Made by a program: the position numbers and the translations under genes. DNA of 64,000 nucleotides from Bacteroides oleiciplenus YIT 12058. Lineage in GTDB: Bacteria; Bacteroidota; Bacteroidia; Bacteroidales; Bacteroidaceae. Below the pieces are notes generated by a model that searched no databases, had not been told where the DNA came from, and saw only the letters and a list, made by a program, of their open reading frames with translations. The stretch lies in NCBI RefSeq assembly GCF_000315485.1, contig NZ_JH992942.1, positions 94,632-158,631 on the forward strand. Direction: 5' to 3'. Each line of letters opens with the position of its first letter. Within the stretch, counting starts at the first letter, position 1. This document shows, one piece after another, positions 9,457 through 23,100 of this stretch.

Positions 9457-10665
9457 ATGAAGCTAATAAATCGTCCTTTGTATACAAATAGAATACGTCC
9501 TTTTATTGGGAAGGGCATCATCAAAGTACTGACCGGACAACGGCGGGTAGGGAAGAGTTGCATCTTAAAACAGCTTCAAATTGATATTCTTAAAGAGAAT
9601 CCCCAAGCAAACATTCTCTATATCAATATGGAATACGAAGAATTCAGGGGCATTCGGAATGATACGGATTTGTTTGAATATTTGCACGATAAATTTCAGG
9701 AAGGTGTGGATAACTATCTCTTTATTGATGAAGTGCAGGATATTGATGGCTTTGAGCATGTGCTGCGTAGCTTACAGGCAAGAGATAGCTGCGATATTTA
9801 TATTACCGGTAGCAACGCTAAAATGCTTTCAGGAGAGTTGTCTACTTATCTTTCAGGACGATATGTGGAGTTTCATGTACACAGTCTGAATTATCCTGAG
9901 TTTTTAGAGTTTCATCAATTGGAAGATAACAACCAAAGTTTGATGTTGTATCTCACTTATGGCGGGCTCCCTTACTTATCTCGTTTGCAACTGACGGATG
10001 AACTGGCATTTGAGTATCTTCGGAATATTTATTCTACCATATTGTTGAAAGACGTAGTGAAGCGTGAGGGAATCCGCAATGTAGACTTCCTTGAGACATT
10101 GGCATTGTATACGGCTGATAATGTAGGAAGTCTTTTTTCTGCAAATAATATTAGTAAGTATTTGAAGTCACAAAAGGTAGATATATCTACTCCGCAGGTT
10201 ATTAATTACCTGAAAGCTCTGAGCAGTGCTTATTTAATTAATAAAATAGGTAGGATTGATGTCTCCGGATTGAGGAAGTTTGAGATTGGTGACAAATATT
10301 TCTTTGAAGATTTAGGTTTGCGGAATTGCCATCTGGGTTTCAATCTGCAGCGGGACATACAGAAATTACTGGAAAATGCTGTTTATCTCCATATCAGTTC
10401 CTTGCAATATGATGTGTATGTGGGTGACAATGCCCAGAAAGAGATAGACTTTGTTGGGGTGAAACAAGGTAAGCGAGTGTATGTGCAGGTCGTTTATCTG
10501 ATGATAGATGACAAAACCCGGGAACGGGAGTTTGGCAATCTGATGAATATACCGGATAATTATCCAAAGTATGTTGTCAGTTTGGACGAGTTTAATCGTG
10601 GAGGAGATGTGCAAGGCATACAACATCTGCATTTGTCGGACTTTCTGAAGAAAGAGGTGCTATGA
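9457..10665 (+). CDS. AAA family ATPase with DUF4143 domain
   Basis: The 402-residue protein has a Walker A motif, GQRRVGKS, at residues 27-34 and a Walker B, LFIDEVQD, near residue 88. The first half is an AAA_14-type ATPase, and the second half is a DUF4143 domain with a restriction-endonuclease-like pattern (DVYVGDNAQKEIDFVGVKQG, VYVQVVYLM). Such proteins are common as multicopy, often mobile-looking genes in Bacteroides; their role is not settled. An earlier in-frame start at 9373 is unlikely because the promoter-like box at 9419-9426 would lie within it. The gene stands alone and ends inside a terminator hairpin. Confidence 0.88.
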   Translation: MKLINRPLYTNRIRPFIGKGIIKVLTGQRRVGKSCILKQLQIDILKENPQANILYINMEYEEFRGIRNDTDLFEYLHDKFQEGVDNYLFIDEVQDIDGFEHVLRSLQARDSCDIYITGSNAKMLSGELSTYLSGRYVEFHVHSLNYPEFLEFHQLEDNNQSLMLYLTYGGLPYLSRLQLTDELAFEYLRNIYSTILLKDVVKREGIRNVDFLETLALYTADNVGSLFSANNISKYLKSQKVDISTPQVINYLKALSSAYLINKIGRIDVSGLRKFEIGDKYFFEDLGLRNCHLGFNLQRDIQKLLENAVYLHISSLQYDVYVGDNAQKEIDFVGVKQGKRVYVQVVYLMIDDKTREREFGNLMNIPDNYPKYVVSLDEFNRGGDVQGIQHLHLSDFLKKEVL

Positions 10666-10674
10666 TAGCACCTC
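10654..10674. terminator. Bidirectional terminator hairpin containing the ATPase stop codon
   Basis: GAGGTGCTA and TAGCACCTC form a perfect 9-bp stem with the loop TGA, which is itself the stop codon of the ATPase gene. The hairpin lies between two convergent genes ending at 10665 and 10694, so it may terminate both. The downstream U-tract is weak. Confidence 0.7.
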
Positions 10675-10693
10675 GGGATTTCGTTCGATATAT

Positions 10694-11749
10694 TTAGAAC
10701 CGTACCATCAGCTCCAACACAATCTTATCCTGCTCTGATTCTTTAGCAATGCTGTTTTTAGCATAAAAGTATTTCTCGAAGTTTAGGCGAAGGTCGGTGC
10801 GGAACGCTTTGCTGAGGCTGAAAGTGACACCACCGGTTACGCGATGCCGTTTGTAGTCGGTAGTGACTAATGCGCCGGTTTCTTCATCAATGGCTTTTCC
10901 ATCGCTTTGACTGGTCATCATGTCGTAGCGTGCCAGGAAAGACATTTTGTTGAATACCTTTCGTAAGGGCAAATCGTAGTTGATGAAACTGTTCACGGCA
11001 TGTACATTGTCGTAAGCATTGTCTGCGTATGTTTTGTACAGATACTCCCCTTCGATGTGGAAGCGACCGAATTCGTAGAAAGCACCGATGTCATAAGAGT
11101 TTATCCGTACATCCTGCGGCTGAATGCTCTGTATACTTAAAGCTAGATTAAGTTTTTGGGCAAACAGGAATTGCGCTTTAGCGGAGTAATTCACTTCTTT
11201 GTGCCACTCCTTCTGGTTGGTCAGTCCCGAACCATTATAAAGCCCGCCCTCTAATGTAACAGGTATTTCAGTTCCGAGTTTATATCCCAATGTAACGCCA
11301 ACGTCACGTACGTTACCGACTTGTTTCGCAATGAATGAACGGTTGGCAAAATATTGCTGGTGCGGAGAACGGTGGGCGTCAATGGTGAACGGCACACGCA
11401 TTTGTCCTGCGGTTACTGTCAGGTCTTTTACCGGGAAGAGGCGGGCGTAGGCATCCAGCATCTTGATTTGTCCCTCATCGGAAAGGTCGATTTCTGCTTT
11501 ATAAGCCACTATCGGTAATACGTTGCCAGTAATACTAATACGCGCATTGCGCACTTCGAAGCGGCTGGCAGCCATTTCTGTCTGATACTCGAACTTGGTG
11601 CGGATAGTACCATGTATTTCCGGAAGATAGTCTTTTGTTTCCAGCTCTTCTTTATCAATCTTCTTTCCGTCTTCGTTGCGGTATGGAGTTTGAGCTTTCA
11701 CAGCCAGTGGCAACAAAATGATGAGCAACATCAATGCGCTTTTCTTCAT
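10694..11749 (-). CDS. Outer-membrane porin, OprO/OprP-like
   Basis: This 351-residue protein begins with a Sec signal (MKKSALMLLIILLPLAVKAQ) and then shows alternating hydrophobic patterning of a beta-barrel, ending in Phe (LELMVRF), as outer-membrane barrels do. The segments GTIRTKFEYQTEMAASRFEV and GQMRVPFTIDAHRSPHQQYF match the phosphate-selective porin O/P family. In Bacteroides such porins are often of unknown selectivity, so phosphate is family knowledge only. The gene is divergent from the xylanase gene across a 295-bp gap and alone on its strand. Confidence 0.85.
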   Translation of the reverse strand: MKKSALMLLIILLPLAVKAQTPYRNEDGKKIDKEELETKDYLPEIHGTIRTKFEYQTEMAASRFEVRNARISITGNVLPIVAYKAEIDLSDEGQIKMLDAYARLFPVKDLTVTAGQMRVPFTIDAHRSPHQQYFANRSFIAKQVGNVRDVGVTLGYKLGTEIPVTLEGGLYNGSGLTNQKEWHKEVNYSAKAQFLFAQKLNLALSIQSIQPQDVRINSYDIGAFYEFGRFHIEGEYLYKTYADNAYDNVHAVNSFINYDLPLRKVFNKMSFLARYDMMTSQSDGKAIDEETGALVTTDYKRHRVTGGVTFSLSKAFRTDLRLNFEKYFYAKNSIAKESEQDKIVLELMVRF

Positions 11750-14222
<2,473 letters not shown>

Positions 14223-14254
14223 GGATATGCCTTAAAAAATAAAAATAAAGTCCC

Positions 14255-14284
14255 TCAAGAGTTGGATATGAACTGCACTCTTGA
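14255..14284 (+). terminator. Hairpin after the xylanase gene
   Basis: TCAAGAGT (14255-14262) and ACTCTTGA (14277-14284) form an 8-bp stem followed by a T-rich run (AGTTTTGTG). It lies 33 bp after the xylanase stop and may be a weak terminator. It overlaps a second inverted pair, GAACTGC (14270-14276) and GCAGTTC (14308-14314). Confidence 0.45.
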
Positions 14285-14290
14285 AGTTTT

Positions 14291-14314
14291 GTGTCTAACT
14301 TTTTGGGGCAGTTC
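14291..14314. mobile_element. Possible solitary IS3-family end
   Basis: The minus-strand reading GAACTGCCCCAAAAAGTTAG resembles, from memory, the terminal inverted repeats of IS150-group IS3 elements (TGnACTGCCCCCAAAAAGTT). No partner end or transposase frame is seen nearby, so it would be a relic. It may instead be a chance hairpin arm. Confidence 0.3.
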
Positions 14315-14361
14315 TTTCAACAATAAACTTTGTTTTAGTAGGAGCTATATTCTTTTTTCCT

Positions 14362-14369
14362 TATTTTTG
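14362..14369 (+). promoter_or_regulatory. Probable -7 box of the HTCS gene
   Basis: TATTTTTG fits TAnnTTTG and lies 30 bp before the ATG at 14400. No strong -33 match is present at 19-21 bp, which suits a lowly or conditionally expressed regulator. Confidence 0.5.
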
Positions 14370-14399
14370 CATTCATAATAAAATGCGGAAACCATACTA

Positions 14400-17300
14400 A
14401 TGAAAAACAGAATCATATCTCTATTTTTTTTGCTATTTAGCACACTTCCGGCAACTGCCGAATATTTCCGTAATTTGGGCTTACAAAATGGACTATCACA
14501 ACCTTCGGTTTTGAGTATTGCCCAGGATGGATTGGGACGAATGTGGTTTGGAACGCAGGAAGGTATCAATATGTATGATGGAGAACAAATTACTTATGTC
14601 AAGGGCGAAATTACAGATGCGGATGGGGAAAAACTTTGGATTGGTAATTATGTACCTTTCATTGTTCATGATATCGATGGCAATATTTTCTTCATAGCTG
14701 ATAATAATTTGTTTGGCTATGACATTCATACCTCCACATTTAAGCAATATACGGCAGACAATGCTACTACTGCTTTGGCTGTCTATCAGAATGAAATATG
14801 GTATGCCCGGAAAGATTCTCTTTTCGCTTACGATTGCCGACAGCATACCGCCCGGTCGAAAGTGAAACTTCCTCCTTATACCGTAAACACGCTGGCAATT
14901 AGCAAAACCAATATATATGTCGGCATGATGGAGGGAATGTATATCATTCCTCAAAACACACTCCAACCATCCCGGTTTTTACTGGAAAATATAGATGTAT
15001 ATTGCATTTTCGAGAGTTCGGACGAAGAAGTGTGGATAGGCACTCGCATGCAAGGATTGTATCGGCTCAAGGATAATGTATTGCAAAAAGTTCCTTATGC
15101 ACTTACCGGAAGTGCTGGTATCCGCAATATGCAGATACGTGCCTTTGTCGAGGATGATGAGCATAATATTTGGTTTGGAACTTTCGTAGGTTTACAAAAG
15201 TATGATGTCCGGAAGCAAACCTATACACTGATACAGATACCTCAGTATGTGGGAGGCTTGAATCATCCTTCCATTTTTTCTCTTTATACTGACCAACAGG
15301 GAACTATCTGGATAGGAAGTTTCTATGGAGGAGTGAACTACTTTACTCCCGATCGCAGTGGATTTGTACATTATGACTACCAGGCCGGAAATCTTTCCAA
15401 TCTATATTATTCATATATTGGTGAGATGACGGCTGATAAACATGGAAATCTTTGGATCAGTACTGACGGAGGAGGTTTAGGTTGCATAAATGAAAACTGG
15501 GAACTGGTACATCAATTTACAGCGGGGGGGCCGAACTCTATTCCGCATAACAATGTAAAGAGTATCTGCTATGACCGGGAGAATGACTACCTGTATATCG
15601 GAACTCACTTAGGAGGATTGTCACGTTATGATTTTCAGAAAAAAAGCTTTTATAATTATCTGGAACATCAGTTGGAAAATACTCCGGCTCCGCGCCATTT
15701 CATCTATCAGGTCAAGATGTGGAATGGTAAACTTTATCTTTCTTCCCGTGAAGGTGTTTTTCAACTCGATCCGGTGACTAATCACTTTACGTTTCTGTTC
15801 AAACCGGAGTCTTACTGTATAAATTTTGATATTGATGCAGAAGGAAACTTCTATGCTAACCAGGCAGACAAAGTTGTGATTGTCCCTCTTTCTGATGTTA
15901 CTCAAAGAAGTACTCTCAAGCTGCAGGATATGGGCTATAAGGGCAGCATATCGCATGTACGGGTGACGAAAGACGGTGCATATATCTGTACGTTAGGAAG
16001 CGGATTACTGTTTTATGACCGGAATACCAGGAAAATGATTGTTTATAATACGGAGAACAGCACATTGCCCAGCAATTATTGTTACAATGTGAAACAGACT
16101 GCCAGCAATAAGTTTATCCTTACCGGAGACCGGGGAATCATACTTTTTGATCCGAAAGAGCAGTCATTTACCAGCTTGGGACAGAAAGAAGTCTATCTCA
16201 AGGCTCCGATCATCCGGGATTGCGGGATTTATGTCTCTTCAGACAATAAAATCTATATTGGAGATACCAAAGGGGTTACTCTTTTGGCGGAAGAAGAATT
16301 TCATGCTTCCCAGGTAGAGATAAGTTCTCTTTATTTCTCCACTCTTCATGTTAACAATCGGTTGATAGAACCGTCACCTGAAAATAAAATACTCACTGCA
16401 GCGCTTCCTTTTGCGAAGAAGCTAATGCTGGATACTGAGGAAAATAATCTGCTTATCAAGTTTGCCCATTCTGATTATCAGAACAAATATGCGCAGCAAG
16501 GCTTTGAATATAAATTGGAAGGATTGGATAAAGTCTGGACATTTACTCCGACTCCGGAGGCCAGATATACGAATCTCGATCCGGGTGAGTATACGCTTTA
16601 TGTGCGTATGGCGCATGCTTCCAGCCAGCCCCCCATTCAATTGGCTATTCACATTGCAACTCCTTGGTATGCCACCTGGTGGGCATGGATATTCTATTTG
16701 ATTACAATTGTTTCGGGCATCACTTACTATGCCCGAAACCGGTTGGCAAAACAGGCTTTGGCGCAATCTCTGGAAAAGGAGCGCATCGAGAAACAGCATA
16801 TAGAAGAAATGAATCATGCCAAGCTGGTATTCTTTACTAATGTGAGTCACGAATTCCGTACTCCCTTGACACTGATTGTCAGCCATATTGATACTTTGTT
16901 GCAAAATCAGATGCTTCCTCCGCAAGTATACAACAAGGTATTGAAAATAAAGCAGAGTGCACAGCAGATGACTAATTTGGTTTCCGAGCTTCTGGACTTC
17001 AGGCGATTTACCCAGAATCGCTTTATATTGCAAATAGAGAAGCGGGATATAGGGAAATTCCTGAAAGAGATATTTCTTTCGTTCAGTGACTTTGCACATC
17101 AACGTAACATTTGCTATGATTTTCAGTGCAATCCGGTGGAGATAGTGTGCTGGTTTGATGCTAAGCAATTAGAGAAAGTATTTTTTAATTTGCTTTCAAA
17201 TGCCTTTAAATATACCCCTGACGGAGGGAAAATAGGTATGATAATTGCCACTGATAACAGTAATGTGAAGATACAGATTTGCGATACTGGTAGTGGCATC

Positions 17301-18416
17301 TCAGATTTGGATTCCGCCCGTATTTTCGACCGCTTTTATCAGGGCAGGAATCAGAAGGGAAACGAACAATCTCCAGGTACAGGCATCGGTTTGGCTTTGA
17401 CCAAAAGCATCGTAGAAAAACATCATGGGGCAATTTCTGTAGAAAGTGAGGTAGGGAAGGGCAGCACTTTTACAATTACTTTATCGCTCAACATGAGTAT
17501 CTATCAGGAAGACGAACATATTCAATTTGTTGATAGTGTATCTGATATGATGACTACTACAGGACCATTGTTAGGCGAGAAAATAGCCTCTTTTTATGAA
17601 GTGCCTGTACCGGAAGACTCACTATTGCAGGAAACGGCAAAGGAGAACGACAGGAAACTGTTGCTGGTGGAAGACAATAAAGAACTGCTGCAAATCTTGA
17701 AACAGCTTTTTGAACCTTTCTATCAAGTCTACCTGGCAAATAATGGAAAAGAAGGGCTTGCTCAAGCCTACGAGCATAAGCCGAATCTGATTATATCAGA
17801 TATTATGATGCCTGAAATGACTGGAATTGAAATGTGCCTGCAAATAAAGAATAATGTTGATTTGTGTCATATTCCTATTATTCTGCTTACTGCGCTCAAC
17901 AATACGGAGCAGAGCATTGAGGGGCTGAATCGTGGGGCGGATGACTATATAAGCAAACCTTTCAATGCACAGTTGCTTTTGGCAAGAGCTAATAATCTGG
18001 TAAGGAACAGATTGCTGATACAACATCAACTTCGTAAGAAACCTCTGTCGGAAATTGATTTGACCAGCATTAATCCGCTGGATCAGGAGATGTTGCGCAA
18101 AACGTCACAAATCATTGAGGAACATATTGATGATCCTGATTTTGATATACCGGAATTGTGTAAGGAAGTTGGTATAGGTCGCTCTTTGCTGTATTCCAAA
18201 TTTAAAGCTTTGACGGGCATGACTCCTAATAACTTTGTGCTCAATTACCGCTTGAAATATGCTGCAACTCTTCTTCGCCGATATGCTGATTTGCCGATTG
18301 CGGAGGTAAGCGATCGCTGTGGATTCAGTTCGCCGGTGTATTTCAGCCGTTGTTTCAAAAATCAGTACGGATGTACGCCACAGAGTTATCAGAAAAGAAA
18401 AGATTCGGAGATTTAG
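14400..18416 (+). CDS. Hybrid two-component system sensor/regulator (HTCS)
   Basis: This 1338-residue protein joins all parts of a two-component system. After a signal peptide come about 14 beta-propeller Reg_prop-type repeats (for example MWFGTQEGIN, IWFGTFVGL, LWISTDGGG), a Y_Y_Y domain (about 690-760), one membrane helix near WWAWIFYLITIVSGITYYA, a histidine kinase with His817 in NVSHEFRTPL, an ATP-binding domain (DTGSGIS, GTGIGLAL), a receiver with Asp1134 in ISDIMMPEMTG, and a C-terminal AraC-type HTH. HTCS proteins sense oligosaccharides in the periplasm and switch on neighbouring polysaccharide loci. Its target could be the phosphatase/SusCD/GH2 locus to the right or the xylanase to the left; position alone does not decide. 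Confidence 0.96.
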   Translation: MKNRIISLFFLLFSTLPATAEYFRNLGLQNGLSQPSVLSIAQDGLGRMWFGTQEGINMYDGEQITYVKGEITDADGEKLWIGNYVPFIVHDIDGNIFFIADNNLFGYDIHTSTFKQYTADNATTALAVYQNEIWYARKDSLFAYDCRQHTARSKVKLPPYTVNTLAISKTNIYVGMMEGMYIIPQNTLQPSRFLLENIDVYCIFESSDEEVWIGTRMQGLYRLKDNVLQKVPYALTGSAGIRNMQIRAFVEDDEHNIWFGTFVGLQKYDVRKQTYTLIQIPQYVGGLNHPSIFSLYTDQQGTIWIGSFYGGVNYFTPDRSGFVHYDYQAGNLSNLYYSYIGEMTADKHGNLWISTDGGGLGCINENWELVHQFTAGGPNSIPHNNVKSICYDRENDYLYIGTHLGGLSRYDFQKKSFYNYLEHQLENTPAPRHFIYQVKMWNGKLYLSSREGVFQLDPVTNHFTFLFKPESYCINFDIDAEGNFYANQADKVVIVPLSDVTQRSTLKLQDMGYKGSISHVRVTKDGAYICTLGSGLLFYDRNTRKMIVYNTENSTLPSNYCYNVKQTASNKFILTGDRGIILFDPKEQSFTSLGQKEVYLKAPIIRDCGIYVSSDNKIYIGDTKGVTLLAEEEFHASQVEISSLYFSTLHVNNRLIEPSPENKILTAALPFAKKLMLDTEENNLLIKFAHSDYQNKYAQQGFEYKLEGLDKVWTFTPTPEARYTNLDPGEYTLYVRMAHASSQPPIQLAIHIATPWYATWWAWIFYLITIVSGITYYARNRLAKQALAQSLEKERIEKQHIEEMNHAKLVFFTNVSHEFRTPLTLIVSHIDTLLQNQMLPPQVYNKVLKIKQSAQQMTNLVSELLDFRRFTQNRFILQIEKRDIGKFLKEIFLSFSDFAHQRNICYDFQCNPVEIVCWFDAKQLEKVFFNLLSNAFKYTPDGGKIGMIIATDNSNVKIQICDTGSGISDLDSARIFDRFYQGRNQKGNEQSPGTGIGLALTKSIVEKHHGAISVESEVGKGSTFTITLSLNMSIYQEDEHIQFVDSVSDMMTTTGPLLGEKIASFYEVPVPEDSLLQETAKENDRKLLLVEDNKELLQILKQLFEPFYQVYLANNGKEGLAQAYEHKPNLIISDIMMPEMTGIEMCLQIKNNVDLCHIPIILLTALNNTEQSIEGLNRGADDYISKPFNAQLLLARANNLVRNRLLIQHQLRKKPLSEIDLTSINPLDQEMLRKTSQIIEEHIDDPDFDIPELCKEVGIGRSLLYSKFKALTGMTPNNFVLNYRLKYAATLLRRYADLPIAEVSDRCGFSSPVYFSRCFKNQYGCTPQSYQKRKDSEI

Positions 18417-18443
18417 GCACGGATTACACGTAATCTGCGCCTA
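18414..18443. terminator. Bidirectional terminator hairpin at the HTCS stop
   Basis: TAGGCACGGATTA and TAATCTGCGCCTA pair with two mismatches or wobbles around a CACG loop. The HTCS stop codon TAG is the first three bases of the stem. It sits between convergent genes ending at 18416 and 18462. Confidence 0.6.
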
Positions 18444-18461
18444 AGATAAATTCAAAATCAT

Positions 18462-19883
18462 TTAGAAATCTATAGGGTATCCGGCAGCCTGAGCAATTTT
18501 TGTAGGTATCTCTGTGTTATCTATACGGCCTTGGAACAAATCTGCCCCTGCTCCAATGGCAAATACCGGAACATAACCGGCTGAATGTCCTCCGCTGGTC
18601 CAGCCTACGAGAGCTATTTCATTGATAATACGTTTAGCCTCCGATGCTATCGGTTCGTCTTGTGCATATTCGCTCTTTTCCAGCTTCATCTCCTGATGCA
18701 TCAGGCTTTTTTCATAAACCGTCTTCAATCGGGCTTCCTGCTCGGTAGTTAGTTCTATCTTATCCCAGAAACTGAAATTGTCTTTCAAGGCCTGTCGTAT
18801 AGCTTCCCAACTCACTTGATTGTTGGTCTTGGCGCGCATTTCGTTAACGATGCGGGTGAAGCCATTTTCGCTGACTTTTTGGTTTTTCAATACCTGTAGA
18901 TTCAGGTCGTAAGTACCTGTTCCCAGTACAAAGCCTCCGGTTTCGTGATCGGCTGTGACAACTATCAGCGTTTCATCCGAATGTTGCGAATAAAACTCAT
19001 AAGCTATCTTGATGGCATTGTCGAAGTCTATTACTTCGTGAAATGTGGTTGCGGCATCATTGCTGTGGCAGGCCCAGTCAATTCTTCCTCCTTCCACCAT
19101 CAGGAAAAAGCCTTTGGATGAATCTTTCGACAAGAAATTGATGGCGGAACGAGTGATGTCCTGAAGAGTCATATCCCCCTTCTTACGGTCGATGGCATAA
19201 GGAATGGCTACAAATTCACGTTTAGAGGCTTCTTCAGTTTGCAGTAGGAGCATCTTATCAGCTTTTTTGCTCTGTTTTAGATAATCTTTATAACCGCGTG
19301 CGATGGTATATCCGTTTTTGCTGGCCATCTCATATAAGTTTTCAGTTGTGGGATTGTTCTTGTCCGTTGCATCCCGGAAGTCGGAACCGGCATAGAAATC
19401 GAAGCCGGTCTTATATAAGTCTTTTCCAATCTCGTGATAAAGGGTACGCTTAGCGGCATGTGCGTAAAAGGCTCCGGGAGTTGCATGGTTGACGGTGACG
19501 CTGGTGGCAATGCCCACCCGGCAGCCTTTATTCTTTGCCCATACAGCTACACTGCTAATTGGAGTTTCCTGATCCTTCAATACGCCAATAGCGTTGTTTT
19601 TAGTCTTACGGCCGGTGGCAAGTGCTGTACCTGCGGCAGCCGAGTCTGTAACCCTGTTTGTGGCCGAGTTGGTAATTGCGACAGTAGAATAGGGGAACTG
19701 AGTAAATAGCAAAGGGGAAATTCCCATTTTTCCTTCCAGTTCTGCCTGATAGATTTCTGTACCTTGCACTTGGTTGACACCCATTCCGTCGCCAATAAAG
19801 TAGAATACATATTTGGCTTGTTGTGCATAACTCCAGCAGATGGATAAGACCATCAAGAGTAATAAAGATGAAAGTTTTCTCAT
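18462..19883 (-). CDS. Secreted alkaline phosphatase
   Basis: The 473-residue protein has a signal peptide (MRKLSSLLLLMVLSICWSYAQ). It carries the alkaline phosphatase set: metal-binding DGMG near residue 33, the nucleophile Ser81 in TDSAAAGTALATG, VEGGRIDWACH, the metal ligands in TADHETGGF, and a late His in SGGHSAGYVP. The enzyme should release phosphate from phosphomonoesters in the periplasm. It is divergent from the susC gene across 297 bp. With the metallophosphoesterase and phosphodiesterase-like genes on the other side, it would complete dephosphorylation of a phosphorylated glycan. A general phosphate-scavenging role is the alternative. Confidence 0.93.
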   Translation of the reverse strand: MRKLSSLLLLMVLSICWSYAQQAKYVFYFIGDGMGVNQVQGTEIYQAELEGKMGISPLLFTQFPYSTVAITNSATNRVTDSAAAGTALATGRKTKNNAIGVLKDQETPISSVAVWAKNKGCRVGIATSVTVNHATPGAFYAHAAKRTLYHEIGKDLYKTGFDFYAGSDFRDATDKNNPTTENLYEMASKNGYTIARGYKDYLKQSKKADKMLLLQTEEASKREFVAIPYAIDRKKGDMTLQDITRSAINFLSKDSSKGFFLMVEGGRIDWACHSNDAATTFHEVIDFDNAIKIAYEFYSQHSDETLIVVTADHETGGFVLGTGTYDLNLQVLKNQKVSENGFTRIVNEMRAKTNNQVSWEAIRQALKDNFSFWDKIELTTEQEARLKTVYEKSLMHQEMKLEKSEYAQDEPIASEAKRIINEIALVGWTSGGHSAGYVPVFAIGAGADLFQGRIDNTEIPTKIAQAAGYPIDF

Positions 19884-20180
19884 AATATTTATTTTTAGTG
19901 ATTTGTTTGAGTCTTTGAAATATTATTGCTGCAATATTAGTGCTATTTAATAGGACCGGATTGTAATATTGTACAGAATGTATATGATTATTGTCGGGAT
20001 GATTTTTACAAAGATGTGACATTGAAATAGAAATGACATGTATATCTATGAAAATTTTCCTGAATCCTATTAAAAATGTCCACGGATAATTTTCATTGTT
20101 TCTTTGGACGATTTGGATAATGCCTATAAGGTGAAAAGGCGTAAACTTGCAGCGTTAATAACAACTAATCTTTAGTACTT
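19884..20180. other. Divergent promoter region, phosphatase/susC
   Basis: This 297-bp gap holds both promoters. TAAACTTG near 20143-20150 is one base off the -7 consensus for the susC direction. I see no pho-box-like repeat or strong palindrome. An HTCS binding site would be expected here if the upstream regulator controls the locus, but I cannot identify one by eye. Confidence 0.4.
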
Positions 20181-23100
20181 ATGAAAAGAAACCTCAAACA
20201 TTGCAGCTCTCTTCCCAAAAGAATGGTATTGGGAGCATCGCTAGCTTTAATTGCTACCGGATCATTATGGGCGACAGGAACCAATTCTACATCACCCCAT
20301 GCTGATATGGTAGAGAGTATCACACAACAAAAAACGATTAAAGGCAAAGTACTGGATGTACAGGGTGAACCGATTATCGGCGCTAATGTAATTATAAAAG
20401 GTACAAGCAATGGAGTCATTACAGATATTGATGGAAATTTCACGCTTGACAATGTACCGCTCGGCAGTGTTGTTCAGATTTCTTATATTGGATATCTGAC
20501 TAAAGAAGTTAAAATTACCGGCAATACTACAGAGCTGAAAATAGCTTTGACGGAAGATGCACAGTCACTGGATGAAGTCGTGGTTGTAGGATATGGTTCT
20601 GAAAAGAAGGTAAACCTGACGGGCTCTGTCGCCAATATCAATATGGCGGAAATGAGCGAAAGTCGTCCGATTACAGATGTATCACAGGGATTGGCGGGTA
20701 TGGCTGCCGGTGTGCAGGTAACTTCCAGTTCAAACAAACCGGGTGATAACACGGCGTCTATAATGATTCGTGGCCAAGGAACCCTGAATAATTCGGCGCC
20801 ACTTGTCATTATTGATGGAGTAGAAGGCTCATTAAACAGCGTACAACCTCAGGATATTGAGAATCTCTCGGTTCTGAAAGATGCTGCATCAGCAGCTATT
20901 TATGGTTCGAGAGCTGCTAATGGTGTTATTTTGATTACTACACGCAGCGGTAAGCAGGGTAAGACAAAAGTTGATTACAATGGTTATCTTTCTTGGGAGT
21001 CTGTAGGAAAAACCTTTGATTTAGTGTCTAACTATGCTGATTACATGGAATTGATTAATGAAGGTTTTTCCAATTCAAACTTGCCAACCAAATACTCGGA
21101 TGATGCCATCAAATTGTGGCGTGCCAATGAAGGAAAAGATGCGTTGAAATATCCAAATACAAGTCTGATGGATGAGTTGTTTAAAACATCTTTGAGTAAC
21201 AACCATAGTGTTTCAATTAGCGGTGGTTCGGATAAAGTCAAGTTTTATACTTCTTTTGGCTTCCTGCACTCACCGGGGGTGATGGATAATTCTGGTTATA
21301 AAAAGACGCAAGCACGCGTTAATCTGGACATTGACGTAACTTCCTGGTTGAAGATCGGAACTAATATTAATGGATATGTATCTTTTACGGAGCAGGGTAC
21401 GAATAAAATGGAAGATGTCTTTACTTACGCTGCCGCTACTTCTCCGGGTATGGTGTTTCGTGCTCCTGATGGTCGGTTGGGTTCTGTAAATAATGACCAG
21501 GACGATGCTCAGAATGCAGCCAATAATCCTATTTATCGTTTATATAATACTGCGGGAGATATCCAAGAACGGTATGTGAAAAGCCGTTTTTACGGAACAT
21601 TGACTCCTTTCAAAGGATTTACGCTGACTGGATCATTCAACTATATGTATCGTAATAAGACGGATGATGCTAAACCGGTATTTCTGGAGCAATGGAATTT
21701 CCTGAACGATGTGGTGGCTTCTACCGGCATTGGTAAAACTCACATCATGAACAGTGATTACAAATGGAATGACTATCTGATGGATGTGACCGCTGCTTAT
21801 CAGAATAAGGTTTCCAAACTGGATTATAGCATTATGGTGGGAGCTAGTCAGGAATTGTTCCGCTATAAGTGGTTCAAGACAACCAAGCAGGACTTGCTGG
21901 ATCCGGGACTGGGAGTGATTGATGGCGCCACCGGAGCTGCTTCGTCTTCAGGTAATACGGTGGAATGGGTGATGCGTTCTTACTTTAGTCGACTGAAATT
22001 GAACTGGGATAACAAATATCTGTTTGAAGTGAATCTCCGCGCTGATGGTTCTTCCCGTTTTATGGAGGGTAACCGTTGGGGATATTTCCCTTCAGCTTCC
22101 GCTGCTTGGAGAATCAGTGAAGAACCTTTTGTGAAAGATTTATCGGAGAAACTGACATTGAGTAATCTGAAACTACGCGCTTCGTATGGTGTGTTGGGTA
22201 ACAATGCGTTGAGAAGTAAGAATGCGGATATTGAAGGTAATTATGATGCTCAATCTTTATATTCGGCATCCAACTATATCCTGAATAATAATATAGCTAC
22301 CGGAGTGGCTATGCAGGCTATTCCTAATGGAAACCTGACTTGGGAAAAGACGAAAATCTTTAATGTAGGGGTGGATTTCGGTTTGGCAAATAACCGTTTT
22401 ACCGGTACGGTCGAATATTTCCATAAAAAGACGGAAGATATCCTGATTGATCTTCCGGCTCCGCTTGTGAACGGAAATGCAACTATCCCAAGACAAAATG
22501 CAGGCATAGTGGTAAACAAAGGTGTGGAGATTAGTTTGGGCTGGCAAGATAAGATAAAGGATTTCTCTTATTTCGTGAATGGTAATATCACTTTTATAAA
22601 CAACAAGGTAACCAAGTTCAAGGGCAATGAAAGTGCTATTACTAATGCTGATATGATTAAAGAAGGTTATTCGATAAATGTTCAGTATGGCTATGTTGTT
22701 GACCGCATTGTGCAGACACAGCAGGATTTGGACTTTGTGCAGCAGTTAGTGGATAATACTCCGATTGATCCAAGTACAGGCAAGCCTAAAAAAACATTTC
22801 CCTCTAATCGTCCGGAACTGGGAGACTTGCTATATAAAGATTTGAATGGTGACGGTGTGATTAATGATGATGACCGTACGATTATCGGTAATGGAGCTAC
22901 TCCGAAATGTACTTTCGGCTTGAACTTGGGAGGGGCTTATAAAGGTTTCGATTTCTCTGTTCTCTTACAGGGGGTCACCGGAGTGGAAACTTATTGGCTG
23001 GATAATTATTTTCGTCCGGTTGTTCGACACAGTTATCAGCTCAACAAGAAGATAGCAGATGGTCGTTGGTATGAAGGTATTCAGGGATCAGCTCGCTATC